Notes: a model not told the origin generated them from the letters alone. A DNA stretch of 64,000 nucleotides from Tilletia caries (GCA_032718865.1 JALUTQ010000024.1:977501-1041500); one strand, 5' to 3'; positions 19,913 through 33,244 are shown, counted from the first letter of the stretch. Translations and numbers: made by a program.

Positions 19913-20678
19913 CAATCCACTGGCGGGTAGCTGGAACGCGTGGGAAGGGTAGAGAGTAAGCATAGTGAAGGGAGGACAGGGATGCGATGGGGTGGGTTGG
20001 GTTGGGAGAGCGTTTGGGAGAGCAGACGACGTGGGAGGGGTGATTTATAACGACGCACGAACTCCGAACGCAGGGGCACAGGGCTGGAGGCTGGGGCTGG
20101 GGCTGGGGCTGGGGGCTGCGGGCAGGGCGTGCCACTCACAAAGTACCGTATGGTGGCCTAAAGAAGTTCGGGGGTTGGCAGTCGGATTGTGCCCGCACTG
20201 ATCTTGTGGGCGGAGGAAGAAGAACGGACGGACAGCTGACAGGCTCACGGCATGGAAATTTGGGGATGCTTGTGGTCCCAGGGTGTGGGTTCCGTCGACC
20301 GGGATCGAGAAGATGTGAGCGGTGAGCGACTAGCGAGCGAGCCGGAGAAAGCGCGCCAGGAAATTTATTTTGCGCTCTGTGATCTCATCACGCCGCTGAG
20401 ATCTGAGAGCAGAGTGCCGCAGCCGATCCTCTCCCTCGACCCTGGCCTAACGAGGAACGAGTAACGACGCACACACAGCAAGGCACAAATGGCAACCCCG
20501 TAGGCCCGTACGTTCGCCCCCAGCCCAATCGCACGGAATCCGACCTCTGGGTCATGGGCAGATCCAGAAGCGAGACGCAGCTCTCGTTGTCTATATTAAG
20601 GTAAAGGGTCATTTCTGAATATATCTGCTTCGTTCCGACCCCAGCACCGCCCACTGCCCCACGCCCATGGCTCGTCGC
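19913..20678. other. ODC upstream region
   Basis: 766 bp between the ODC start and the end of the importin-9 gene, both on the minus strand. It must hold the ODC promoter and 5' UTR. A short GGGGCT repeat lies at about 20090-20118. I see no gene and no obvious uORF conservation. Confidence 0.5.
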
Positions 20679-23600
20679 TCAGCCGCTGAAGTTGAGAGCG
20701 GCCTGTAGCCGTTTCGCCTCGTCGCCCGTCAGAGACGCAGCGACCGACTCCGGCAGCGCAGGCGTGACGTTTTGCAGGCCGCGGAGGAAGGAAGCCAAAT
20801 GAGCCTGCAGGGTGGACGAGCAAAACTTCAGTGTTTGGATCTTGGCGAGGTTGATGGAGCCGACGGCAGGGCAACCAGATTTACGCACCTTCATGTCCAT
20901 CTGGTAAACAGCGTCCGATTTGAGCTCAGCATCCTCCACACCGCCGCTGAGCATACCGTCGAAATCAAGATCTTCGATGTCCCCCCCGCCCAAGATATCT
21001 GTGTGAGCATCGACGAAAAGGAGAAAAGCAAGTTGTCAGACGTGGAGTTGGAACCTTGCAGCGACAGGCATCCGAAACCGTCTATACTCACCGGACAGGT
21101 AGCTCATACCCTTATCAGTATGCCCAGGCTCGTCCTCATCGTCCCATTCTCCGTCCTGTTGGTGTTCGAGGGAGAAAGATGAGGATTGGGTCAGAAGGGC
21201 CTCCCTTACCTTCGAGCAAGAAAGAAGACCGCACACGTCTCCTCACCTCATCATCCGTATCTGGCGTCCGTATACCCTCTCCCGCTTCCAGTCGACCCAA
21301 CCCGGACCCAACGCCGCCGGGTGGGCCACGACTGGCACGATCGAACTCGGTAACCAGGATCTTCAGCAACTTGGCCGAGATTGGGATCTGAGTGAACTTG
21401 TGGGGCACTTATGGGGGTATACGACGGTTGGAACCACCAGGCTCGTCAGTTCGCGGCTCGACGTATTCTTCGCTTGCGGTAACGCAGCACTCACTCGTCT
21501 TGGATCGTGATCGGGTGCGAATAACTGGAGTCGGTGGAATGACCAGCAGTCAGAGAACGTGAGGGGAACCGACAAACTTTCAGCACGGCAACCAACTCAC
21601 TGTTACTGTCATCGGCCAACTGATCCCCTTTTACCAGCACCGAGTCCAAGACCGGCCTCCGAGATTCGAGCAACCGCGCCAACGCAAGAGTGCTGATCCG
21701 CTGCGCCCAAAAGCCTCGGAAGGTCTCGCAGTCCTCGACCCACTTCGTCGCCAAAGCTTCCAGCCCGGAGATCTGGCGCCTCTCAGCACCTGTCGAGTTG
21801 GCAACGGTAACCTCGACTGTGGTTGATTCGAGCAAATCCAGTACAACGGGAGCTTGTTCTTGCATCAGGTATGCGAAGGGGAGAATGAGCGACTGTGGAA
21901 CCGACCAAGGGACAGGGAAGCATTAGCGGTCGTTGATGGTGTTCAGCCGTAGATGAGTGTCTGAAGGATGTCAAGGGGAAGTCAAGAACGTACCTGGCTG
22001 AAGGACGCAGTTTGTGCATCCGCCACCCGCCTGACCAGCGCCTGCAACAACTCCGGCAGCGCAGGAAGTACCGCATTTCCAGCTTTACGCAGCAACGCGA
22101 TCAACAGGTCACCCACTTCCAATCCACCAGACTCGGCCTGATCGGGAGACAGAGCGCGGGCGACGACCGTGAGGATGGCGCTGATGGCGGGCACACTTGC
22201 GCTAGGATCTGTCCAGCCTAGGACTTGATCGGGCACCTTGCGTACGAGCAGTGTCAGGCATTTGAAGCCGTACTATGTGAATAACAATGGAGATGGTGAG
22301 CAATCTCCCAGTGAAAGCAATACACGACCAAACAGCGCAGACCTACCTGCAAGATATCCCGGTCCTCCGTCCGACCCAAGACCTGGAGCAAATGCGGCAA
22401 AACAACGCCCACGGCCCCAACCTCAGCCAGCACACCTGCATCAGCACCATCCAGCACAGCGTCCGTGAGTTCAACGGCACTCTGCCGCAGCGGCGCACTC
22501 TCCTCGTCCGACTCTGGGGTGGCTGTCATGCTGGAGGCCAGGTGCGGGAGGGTGTGCGAGACGACGGCTTGGGCGACACCGGGCGCTTTGGAGCCTGCCA
22601 TGGTGTTGACCAGGTCGGCTACTACGCTTCCCAGAACAGGATCTGAGAAAAGGATGGGAGTTCACGAGGAAGACTTGTTTGGGATCGAACGAAATCGGAT
22701 TTCGGTTTTAAACTTTGGCTTTTCAAACTCACCTCGTGCATTCCCAGCCCACACATTCAGAGCAACCTGCACAATGGCGGCATACGTCTCCGCGGGCACG
22801 ATCGCAGCCTGCTGTCCGCCCTGGCTCGACTCCGCAACCACGGCTTGCACAGTCTCGAGGAGGAGGACGAGAATGTCTTCTTGAGCGGAAGAAAGAAGGG
22901 GGCCCAGGCGAGAGATGATGCGCGATGCATATGGTCTGACGATTTCCGACGCGAGGTGGCGATGGAAGCTGGCGAGTGCGATGATAAAGTAGATCGGAAT
23001 CAGCGTGTCCAGTAAAGCAAGGGAAGGAAGGAAATGCTTTCGGGCAGACTCACTTCTTAATGCATCTAATGGCACTGACCGTGACAATCTCCCCCGCGTT
23101 CCCATCTGCTCCACCTGTCGAGGGGTCGCTTTCAATCGTCCGTACTGCTTCCTCGAGGAACTGAGTAGCAATGTTGGCGGGGAGAACAGAAGCGTACTGA
23201 GAAGAAAAGACAAATGCGCGACCTCGCAGGAACGGAGTCACTACAGAGTTGGGCAAGAGATGAGCAAATTCGCCATACGATACGCTAGAATTCCATCGGA
23301 CAGGTTGTTGTACTGCAACTCACCATTGGCACCGATGTTCGGCATGACGACCTGCTGGAAGATAAGCTCCAAATCCAACGTCTTACCCCCCTGCGCCTCC
23401 TCAAGCGTCTCTTCCACAAGCTCCGCCACGCTCCCCAAGCACGCCAACACAGCCTCTTCATCCTTCCACCACCCCTCCAGCCCCTGAGCCCGCTTCGCAT
23501 GTCCACGAGCACAGGCCTGAGCGACGACACCGCCTTCTCCGGGGCTGGCGCCCAGTGCTGCGAGGGTAAGTGCCGGCTGGGAGGCCAGGATCTCGGAAAG

Positions 23601-25034
23601 TTGCTCGATGGTGACGATACGGAGGAGACCAGAGGAGGTCGAGTCAGGACCTATGTAGGCTTCGTCCTCGTCTGCTGCCACGAAGGCATTTATGTCGTCT
23701 GCCCAAGTCTCCTCGTCGGCCTGTGTGACCCGGGCATAGGCGAAGAGCTGAGAAAGCAGAGCGCGGAAAGCAGGCGTAGGCTGATCAGGAGCGCTCGCGT
23801 CAAAGAGCGGGTTCTTGGGCCCAGTGGACTCCGTCGCGTTCGAAGTCTGCTTTGACTTCTTCTTTTTGGGATCGGCATCGCGGAAACGGAGGCATTCGCC
23901 GAGAAGCTCCAGGGCCGAGGCTGCGACGCCCGCAACGCTCACGAAGATGTCCTTCTCTCCGTCGGGAGCGGAGGGCAGGTTGCCATCGGCATACTGGGGA
24001 AGAGGAACCATCTCGATGTTCTCGAACGAAGGCAGGGTCCGATCCAGCGCAGAGAGGGCAGCCTCCACGATCTGTGGCAGGATTGCGCGGAAATGTGTTC
24101 GGAAATAGGCGGCATGCTTGAGCGACTTGTATGCCTCGTTCCGGAGCGCCAGTGCCTCCCAGCCGCTACTTGGATCTAATTCGGGCGCAATATCGCTGGA
24201 AACGAGACCGGTGAGCGCTTGGAGCCAACGTGGGAGGAAACCGTCGATGGCGTTCTTGACGATGTCCGGGTAGGTGTGTTTGAGCATGCCGAGGGTTTCA
24301 AGCAGTTGTCGAAATATCAGCAGCGTGCGCGCGCGCAGGAAAGGCGAGTACTGTAGGCCCATAGAAGAATCTGTCAAAGCTGCGAACCTGACATTGTAAT
24401 AGGGACAGTGGGCTCAACTCACCTGCGTGTCCGCCAAGATTCGTTCCATCAGAGGCAGAAGATCCTGACCAATACCGACCACCTGCTGCTCATCAAGCTC
24501 ATTGCGGACGAACTCGGTCAAGAATGCCAATGCGCCATGGACCGTCTCAGGTGCGGACTGCGGCTGCAGCATCTGACCGAGAGCAGGGAGCAGTTCGGGG
24601 AACTGGTCCGGGAAGTCGGAGGAGGCGATGGCCGCGAGCGTGTACGATGCAGCGAGCCGACCGGACTTGCTGGGAGACGAAGCGAGCGCATGCAGCAAGT
24701 TCGTCCGAACCGTCAGCTTGGCCGGCTCGGGAAGCGCCTCGGTCTCGCGGTTCGGTCCCGTCGGGTAACCGGTGAAGAACTCGAAGAGCGGACTCCATTT
24801 GGCCTTGACGAGCTGGCGGAGGTTGAGAGCGGCGGCCTGGCGGAGCGCGGTCTCGCCGGCCGGGATGGGGGAGGGCGCGGCGGGGAGGACGAGGACGGAG
24901 AGCGCTGGGCCGACGTCGATGTTGTGCGCGTGCAGATTGGCCAGCTGTTCTTCCGCGGCGCGTCGCGTGTTCGTGTCGGGCGAGAGCGTTGCGCCCAGCA
25001 CCTGGACGAGCTCGGCCTGGAGAGCGTCAGACAT
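20679..25034 (-). CDS. KAP114: importin-9 / Kap114 family karyopherin beta
   Basis: Nuclear import receptor built of HEAT repeats; the family carries histones, TBP and other basic cargo. Twelve exons fit exactly in phase: 25034-24423, 24350-23324, 23240-23054, 22968-22733, 22642-22347, 22272-21994, 21892-21601, 21524-21495, 21407-21247, 21155-21092, 20998-20889, 20804-20679. The product is 1139 residues, close to the family length. The N-terminus has the importin-N region (AAEEQLANLHAH...ALNLRQLVKAKWSPLF). Near the C-terminus IIRTRSRSKTMPHKFTQIP matches the importin-9 R-T-R-S motif, followed by the acidic EDLDFDGMLSGG segment. Exon 8 is only 30 nt. The start MSDALQAELV is the first ATG after stops. 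Other karyopherins are less likely given the RTRS motif. Confidence 0.92.
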
Positions 25035-25536
25035 GGTTTGGCAAATATTCAGGAGGCGCGCACACGGAGCCAGCGTCGAATACAGTAATATTCTGACCGA
25101 GTGTCTGTCTGTCCACAGCAGCGAGCGCAACTTGGTCAAGAGTCAAGAGTCAAGGCTCAAGACGCTCGCAGCCTTTCCAACTCAAAATCTTCTCAAGGTG
25201 GAGGGAGGTCGCCTGCCCGATTGCTTAGGTAAGGTCTGTTTGGAGCTAGCTGGTTCAGCTGCAATGATCATTGCAAAAGCGATGGAGAGGTGATCACAGA
25301 TGTGTGTACAGAGAGAAGAAAGGATGCGCCATAGAGAAGTTGGGGTGGGAGTGCAAATGGGAATGGATGCGAGTAGACAGCATCCACGCGTGAGAGAAAT
25401 GCTTGGGGGGAGTGTTGCATGGGGGGAGCTTGATGGCAGTCGGGTGGCCATGGTGGAGAGCGAGGTGCACGGAGATCGCCCACTCATCTAGCCGCTTCCC
25501 GCCGCGAAAGAGACACCTTCACCGCGTTCCAGCAAT
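25035..25536. other. upstream region of importin-9; downstream of eL38
   Basis: About 500 bp with no recognisable gene; it holds the importin-9 promoter and the eL38 3' UTR. Confidence 0.5.
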
Positions 25537-26096
25537 TCACTTCCGCGACTTCTTGATCTTGCCAACTTCTTGCACATTCAGACCTGCAGTGTGGGGGGGA
25601 GGGGAAGCGAGCGGGGGTACTCGGTCAGCACAGACTTGGTGACAGCAGCCAGATGACGCGCGGAGAGACGTACCCGGTGGTAGGGACTGCTTCAGCTTCT
25701 CCGCCTTCTCCGGGTCGTCAACGACGAGTGTGTAGAGGTATCGCGATGCCCTGATCTTGAACTTGGTCTGAGTCGAGCCCGGCCGGACGGCCTTCTTGAT
25801 GCGGATCGCTGTATGGCAAAAAGATGAGAGTGCGCAGAGGGGTGGACAGCCGGCGGCGGGGAGATCGCGAGGGAGGACAGGAAGAGAAAAAGAACGGGAC
25901 TAGGTGAGCAGGCGGAGCTGAGGAGAGATGTCGCGCGAGGGGTGCTTACCCCGTGCATCCTTTCTCCGGGCGATGGAGAGGAACTGCTTGATGTCGTCGA
26001 TCCGCTGGGGCTGAAGGCGGGGAAGGGCAAAGAAAAGCACGGAGGTCAGCAGGCGGCGGCGCGCAGCAAGGATCCGCGACTGGCAGTCCTCACCAT
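25537..26096 (-). CDS. RPL38: 60S ribosomal protein eL38 (RPL38)
   Basis: Four exons: 26096-26094 (the ATG alone), 26010-25950, 25808-25674, 25583-25537; 81 residues. Splicing gives [17 protein letters not shown], then [15 protein letters not shown] and [19 protein letters not shown], the full eL38 signature, ending KIKKSRK. The short Pro/Gln stretch in the middle (VRPGSTQ) replaces the Lys-rich loop of other species. The first coding exon consists of the start codon only, a layout often seen in ribosomal protein genes. It is divergent from uS11 across a 450-bp shared promoter, which would coordinate expression of a large- and a small-subunit protein. Confidence 0.96.
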
Positions 26097-26546
26097 GTTG
26101 AGACTCTTTTGGTGAAGGGGAAGGAGCTTCTTGAGGAGAGGACGCTGTGTTGGTTGGCTGTTGCTGGTGGTCGCGATGATGGGACAGGTGGGTGGGAACG
26201 GCGACTCCACTTTCCAAGCACCGAGGCCGAACCACGTGCCGATTGATGATCATCCGCAGCCGCCACCCGCCTGCAGCGATCATCAGAAGTTCCCACGCAT
26301 TTTCTTCAGCCAGCCCTCCACTCGCTTCTCCCGCTGTCGGCCCCGACAAGCGCACCACCGCAGAATCTTCTTGCACCCCATCGCCCCGCCGTCGTCGCTG
26401 CCCAGCTCCACCTCGTCCACACCGCACTCCTCAAGGTCAGTATTTATCACACAACAGCAGCGCACTACTCGTTCACCCTGACCCTTATTCTCTACCCTCT
26501 CTCTCACTGGCAACAGACCTTGTCGCCCCACCCCTCAACATACATC
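26097..26546. promoter_or_regulatory. shared bidirectional promoter of eL38 and uS11
   Basis: 450 bp between two divergent ribosomal protein start codons. It is pyrimidine-rich near both starts, as is common for ribosomal protein genes. No single factor site can be named with confidence. Confidence 0.65.
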
Positions 26547-27389
<843 letters not shown>

Positions 27390-27674
27390 TTTCCCCTCAC
27401 AGCCCGGCCTTACGTGCACATGCCACATGCATACCACCCAGCGGCCGAGACGGCCGGGATGCACTCTTCGATGTTGTCCTGCCCCTCTCCCCCCCACTTG
27501 CAATCGCATTTCTGCCCAGGTGCTTGTTCATTTAACCAAAGTTGGAGTCTGACTTACTGCCTGAGTGGGACACAGCTACAATTTGTTTAATCTCGCTCTC
27601 CGCTATTTCCGCCGATGAGCTCCTTGACCTTGCTTGTTGCACCTTATCGTCACTCCCCCCCACCGCCCACCACG

Positions 27675-30128
27675 ATGCTCCCGATCCACGTCGAGGCACG
27701 CCCTGCCGCCCCTCCAAGTATGCAAGAATTGCTTGGACCGCGCGGTCTCGCGTCGCTAACGGTGAACGAGCTCGAGCTCTCGCCCTCGGGCTCTCAACCC
27801 TCAGCATCAGCATCGGCGCCGAAGACGAGGCCGGCACGATGGGGCTCGAACGAGTTCCGCTTCTACTTTTGCGTTCTGGCGGTGGTCATCCCGTACATGG
27901 TATGGGTTCCCATGTCTATCAGTCACGGTGGGTGAGCGTCTCCTTCCCCTCTGCGATGCCCGCCCTGATCTGCGCGCGCTCACGGCATTCTCTGTTTCCC
28001 TCTGCAGAGTCACACCCGAACTTCCCACTGTATCGACATTTGCTAAAGAAGGGCTGGCTGCTGGGCAGGCTACGGGTGAGCAAGGCACTGAAGCTACGTT
28101 TCCAGTGGTATGACTGATGCGTATTTCGCCCTGCGTCTCCCTAGGATAACAGCGATCATCAATACCGCTCCTTCCGCTCCTTTGTCGCTCTGCTGGTCGC
28201 CGTCGCAGCCCTGTATACCCTCCTCTCCAAGATCGCCGCCCTCGCATCGCCACTCCGACTCTCCTTCCTCCTGCCAGCATCAACAGCCCGCGCGCCGAAC
28301 AACCGTCTCCTTTTCCTCTCTTTCTTCGCAGCGGTCTTCCTTGTCGCACTGCACGGAACGAACTCGATCAAAATCTTGTTGTTTGCAGGACTGAACTATG
28401 CACTTGCGCATCGATGCGGAGGAGCTCTGGATGCGAGGCTTGTGGTACCTGCGATCTGGGCGTTTAACATTGGCGTGCTCTTTCTCGCGCATTGGACGGA
28501 GGGTTTGCCTTGGAAGCTGTTGGGCACTTCGTTCGCCTGGCTGGTGAGTGACCACTTTGCGCCCTTCTCTGCTTACACTGCTGAACCAGGACTGATGTTG
28601 ATTGCTACACGCAGGATGCATACACGGGCCTGCTCCCGCGCTGGTACATCAACTACAACATCAGCATGCTCCGGCTCGTCTCCTTCGCACTCGACTGCCA
28701 TTGGGCCCAGACGGAGCAGCGCAGCGACCGCCATCAGCCCAGCAGCAACGGAATGGCTGCAGCTCAAACAAGTCGGGCCAGAACGACGGCGAGCGCTAGC
28801 AGGGAGGAGTACCGATCTTTCCTGCTGTACATGACCTACATCGCCTACCCCCCGCTGTTCATTGCGGGTCCAATCATGACGTTTAACGACTTCGCAGCGC
28901 AGGTATGTCGATCATCGCGGAGCCGGCGACGTTTGGTAGTCTCACCATTTTGTTCCCCTGCAGCTCCGTCAACCGCTCGTCATCCCCCGGCAAAGCGTCC
29001 TGAGATATGCGATACGTTGGATCTTCTGCCTGCTCACCATGGAGTTCGTTCTGCACTTCATTTGGGTGAACGCCATCAAGGACGCAAAGGCATGGAAGGG
29101 ACTCAGCCTGATGCAGCTCAGCATGGTTGGCGTCTGGAACTTGATTGTCGTCTGGCTCAAGGTCAGTCTCCATCCTAACACCACTCTTCTTGCGGTACTG
29201 ACATCGCTATTTCTCAACAGCTGTTGATACCCTGGAGATTCTTTCGCCTGTGGGCTATGCTCGACGGTGTTGACGCGCCGGAAAATATGATCCGATGCGT
29301 AGCGAACAACTACTCCACGCTCGGGTTCTGGAGAAGTTGGCATCGTAGCTACAACCTCTGGATCGTGCGGTGAGTTCACATGCCTCATCCCACTTGCAAC
29401 CTTTCTGACATAAAGCCCATGCACAGATACATCTACATACCTATTGGAGGAGCAGCCAACGCAGTACCGGCTACACTCCTCGTCTTTACCTTTGTCGCGC
29501 TTTGGCATGATCTGAGCTTGAAGTTGCTAGCCTGGGGCTGGCTGGTCACACTCTTCATTGTGCCAGAGCTACTGGCGAGGTGGCTTGTGCCGACGAAGAA
29601 GGTGAGCATATGAATCGCATCTCAGCTCTGCCTCTCCGCTGACTCGCCCTTGCCCGTTCCCAGTACGGCGACGAGCCGTGGTACCGCGCAGCATGCGGCG
29701 TCGGCGGGGTTTTCAACCTTTTCCTTATGATGGGCGCCAATCTCGTCGGGTTTGCGATTGGCCTGGATGGAATGAAGTACATGGTCGACCAGCTTACTGG
29801 TTCTGCTGGTGGTGAGTTTAAGCCGTCGTGAACTGAGAATTTTCGGGCGGAATGCTGAGAACAGCTCGCCCCCTTTTTGCAGGAATTCCTTTTTTACTTG
29901 CCTGTTCCGCAACTCTGTACATCGGCGTTCAACTGATGTGAGTATCAAGTCATCTTCCCAGTGAGTCTGAGCTAATTGCTGACGATTCTCTACTATGCTG
30001 GCGTCGGCAGGATGGAGTACCGGTAAGTGAAAGTGCAAGCGATGTTCAGAATTTGCCCCAGCTGACAAAAAACCTCGAACTCTCATAGCGAAGAGGAGCT
30101 GAGAAGAGGCGTGCTTCGGAAATGTTAG
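27675..30128 (+). CDS. GUP1: GUP1-like MBOAT membrane O-acyltransferase
   Basis: Eleven exons in phase: 27675-27927, 28008-28075, 28145-28543, 28615-28902, 28964-29161, 29221-29369, 29427-29601, 29664-29811, 29883-29937, 30011-30022, 30089-30128; 594 residues. Multi-pass ER protein of the MBOAT family; yeast Gup1 remodels GPI-anchor lipids. The Gup1 motif [20 protein letters not shown] is rebuilt across introns 1-2. The family blocks [44 protein letters not shown] and the catalytic His region [16 protein letters not shown] are present. Exon 10 is only 12 nt. The start at 27675 has A at -3; an in-frame ATG at 27615 is the alternative. It follows uS11 in the same direction. Confidence 0.92.
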
Positions 30129-30263
30129 TCTCCTTCAGCAATCTAAACTGCGGTCGAAGGAATGAGTTTGAATGTCTGAATCTCACGCTCTCGCCGGGTA
30201 GGGCTGCTCGCTGAAAAAAAAAAGCTCGAGGAGCAGAAAAAGTCCAAAAAAGGCAAAAAATGC

Positions 30264-30347
30264 AGGTCGTACCCAGAATCGAACTGGGGTCTACGGAAGA
30301 TTGATTCTGATCAGAATCCGACGTGATAACCGCTACACTATACAACC
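30264..30347 (-). tRNA. tRNA-Gln(CTG) with a 12-nt intron
   Basis: Reading the minus strand, the acceptor arm GGTTGTA pairs with TACGACC. The D arm is TAGTGTAGCGGTTATCAC, the anticodon loop TTCTGA carries CTG at positions 34-36, and the T arm is CCCAG-TTCGATT-CTGGG. Removing 12 nt (TCAGAATCAATC) after position 37 restores a seven-base loop and an anticodon stem of four pairs (CGGA/TCCG) with a mismatch at 27-43. The anticodon-intron segment is a perfect palindrome (GATTCTGATCAGAATC), which would form the splicing helix. Confidence 0.88.
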
Positions 30348-30776
30348 GAATTTATGAAAAGTCTCGCAGTATAAAATATATAAAGACAAGTAGTGCTCGA
30401 ATGAATGGGAGGCCCTCCGCGATCGAGTCTGTCGCGTGAACCCGCCTATCTCGCCACTGGCCGCCCTCACCAATCCGTACATTGGCTATGGGGCTCTCAG
30501 GGGCGTAGTAGGTGCCAGTACGGGTGCAGGCGTGGGTCTCGGTCTGGGCGGCTCGGGAGGAGAAGACGAGGGGCAGGCGGAGGAGGAGGAGGTTGATCCG
30601 GGCCATGCTCTTTGGCGCATTTGGCAGAATAGATGTTGGCTCGAGGCGACCGAGATCTGATCTTCTCCCAATCACCCAATCTTTCCAATCCTTTCTTGCC
30701 AACCTTGCATTCAAAGCCATCGTACATAGACCACGCCCCTCATCCAAGCAACATCTTGACATCATCTCATCCTGGT
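30348..30776. other. spacer between tRNA-Gln and the PPR-like gene
   Basis: About 430 bp without a recognisable gene; it should contain the 3' UTR of the minus-strand PPR-like gene. Confidence 0.5.
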
Positions 30777-32120
30777 CTATTTCGCGAGCCGCGTGCTGCC
30801 ACCCGGTCTGATGATAGTGTCGGTACCAATATGCCTGAGTGAGTCCCACAGCTCGGGCATCTCCTGCTGAACCCAGGTCCGGAGCTCGGCCCAGACGCTC
30901 GTGTCCCGTCGTCGTGGCGGCGGCATCGAAGGGGCCACAGAAGGAGGACGGAGGGCGTCGTCGCGTTCTGTCGACGGCATCCGAAGGAAAGTCGATCCGA
31001 CCATCCCAACCCCGACTCCAGTCTCAGAATTGACTCGCCGCTCATCAGCCCGACGCGAGGGAGCGTCCGCAGGAGGACCCTTGTGAACGCCCACCTCGTC
31101 CCTCTCCCGTGCCGCAAAGCGCAACAGCGTCCCCAGTGTCTTCGCATCCAGCCGAGCCTGATCCCGGTCCCTGCGGTTGTCGTGGTGGAAGGTGCGCCGT
31201 TGAGTTTCGAGCGTGGGAATCATCTCCTGCGTGAAGACTTCGAAGGCCTCGCGGACGTGACCTCGTCGACATAGGCATTCGAGCCAGGCGTCCCATGCTC
31301 CTTTTCTCATCAGGAACTCCGGCGGGCGCGGACGGCTTCCTCCGACACCTGGCGACGACGATGACGATGCGGACGACTTGCTCTTGAGCACGAACGACGC
31401 CGCCAACCGATCCCGATGCCGCACCCAGCTCACCACGCTCCGCGCCCGACTGAGCGGGAGCGAAGCAGCGAACCCACAGGCATCCAACACGATCGCCACG
31501 CTCTGCCCGTCCATCCGATTCGTGACCCTCCCCTGCTCCTCCTCACTGTTGCTCGCAGACGAAAGCAAAACTCTGGCGCCACCAGAGAGATTTGCGAGAC
31601 TCTGCCATATCGGGAGGACGTTGTGGATCTGGCCAAGATGGCCGTAGGCGTTCATGAGGGCTTTTATGAGGGGCAGGTCCGGTTGGAGGTTGGTATCGAG
31701 GCGGATGAGCTTATGGAGAGAGGCGATCGCTTCGGATGCGATGAGGCGGCGTTGGTGGCTCTGGATGGAGGCAAGCTCTGCGTCGGAGGGAGCGTCTTGT
31801 GGCGCGTCGCTGCTGGCCCAGAACACGCTCTGCCCTCACGCTTTGACGAGCTTGGTGTAGTAGTGCAGGAGATTGGTGTAGACCGGCGGAGGGAGCGATG
31901 CGCCTGATTGAAGCATGTCCCAGAAGATGGAGATGGCGAGCTCAGGTGGAGCAGGAACACAGATCTGTTCCACCTTGGCCGCTGAGCCGCGGTCATGCAC
32001 ACGGCGAAGCACACCTGTCGTCGCTGTGGTGAAGCTGGCTGGTGATGCTACCCTGGTTTGCGATGGAATGAGCGAGCGAGCTGCGTGGACAGCGGGCCGA
32101 CGACAGGAGCGCGCTGCCAT
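30777..32120 (-). CDS. PPR-like protein, probably mitochondrial
   Basis: The best model has two exons, 32120-31840 and 31758-30777, giving 420 residues. The start MAARSCRRPAVHAARSL gives a typical mitochondrial presequence. Helical-repeat-like segments follow: ELAISIFWDMLQSGA, PPVYTNLLHYYTKLVKA, IKALMNAYGHLGQIHNVLPI and AWDAWLECLCRRGHVREAFE, with PPR spacing. Without splicing the frame meets one TGA at 31836-31838. A GTGAGG donor lies exactly there, and an 81-nt intron ending CAGAG keeps the frame, so I prefer splicing over a nonsense change. The GAG acceptor after a CAG is unusual. The tail is low in complexity and ends GGSTRLAK. Repeat number and RNA target are unknown. Confidence 0.7.
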
Positions 32121-33244
32121 GCCATCGTGTCTCTTTGCTGTCGCTGTCGCTGTCGCTGTCGCTGCCCGTTTCGGTGTTGTGAGTGAGAATGAAATGGCAG
32201 TGAGCCAGGAAGAAGCCGAGCCGCAGCCATGGCAGACATCATCAAGGAGATCGCAGACATCCCGCAGGACCTTCATCCGCGAGGGAACCCAGTTCATGAA
32301 CCGCTGCACAAAGCCGAACATCACAGGAACCGCCGAGCCGAATCTCGGGGCGGCCGATTTGTGCGTGGCTCTCTCTCACACTTCACCTTCATCCCCCCGA
32401 AGGGAAACTCCAAAGCTGTATGTTAGACAGATATATGTAGTTGCCATCAGTAGCATTCATTGCCACTCCGGGCCCTGCCCCGAATCGATTCATTCGCCCC
32501 GTCCCAGAATCCGGATCCGGGTGCGAATGGACAACGATGGATCGAGTGAGCGCGCCGAGTGTGTGTGTGAAGGGGAGAGATGTGTGTGTGTGTGTGTGTG
32601 TCCCGCCCTCCCTGAGCCTTCTGTATAAGTCAAGGCAGGTCCAGGCAAGGAAAACACAGGGGGGGAAGGGAGGGGGGATGGCACGAGTCGACTCCCCTCA
32701 CGCCAAATGGACGGACAGAAGGAACCGGCCTCCCCGCCCCCCCCACCCCCCCCAGCCCACGCTGACTTCGATCTCGGGATGTGTGTAGGCTCCATGTAAC
32801 GTTACCCCCACGCCCGAAGGAGCGGGGATACGACGACGAACTCCAAAGGGGGCAAGTGGAAGAAAGGTGTAACCCGGAAGGAAAGACGAGGGACGAGTTT
32901 CACGTCCGCTTCGCCGATCCTGCAGGCTGCCTTCTCACTCTGCCCGACAGAGGGGTTCGTTTGCGCGCAGGTGGACGTCTGGAGGTGCGCAGAGCTCTGT
33001 TCGGTGTTCATCCCTGGGGTTTGTGGGTGCTGTGCTGGAGGAAGATGGGTGGGGGAAGGGGGGAAGGGCAAAAACGAGGCATGAGCGTAACATCAGCGGG
33101 CCAGAAGGAGCAAAGTAGAAGGTTAACGAACAGAGGACTCGGTCATTTCTATCTCCCTTACCCTATTCTTTCGCACCCGCAAAAAAAAACACAACTCCTC
33201 CCGGGGGGTTCACACAGCCTCGTCGAGAAACAGAAGGTAGCCGC
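32121..33244. other. 1.1 kb intergenic region with a (TG)n microsatellite
   Basis: A run of alternating TG/GT lies at about 32580-32602. The region contains the PPR-like gene's upstream part and the 3' end of the ELP4 gene. Homopolymer C and G tracts occur near 32660-32760. I see no gene. Confidence 0.55.

Noticed and set aside
31836..31838. Stop-codon read-through in the PPR-like gene
   Set aside because: The TGA lies inside a consensus donor and a frame-keeping intron of ordinary length is available, so splicing is the simpler reading.
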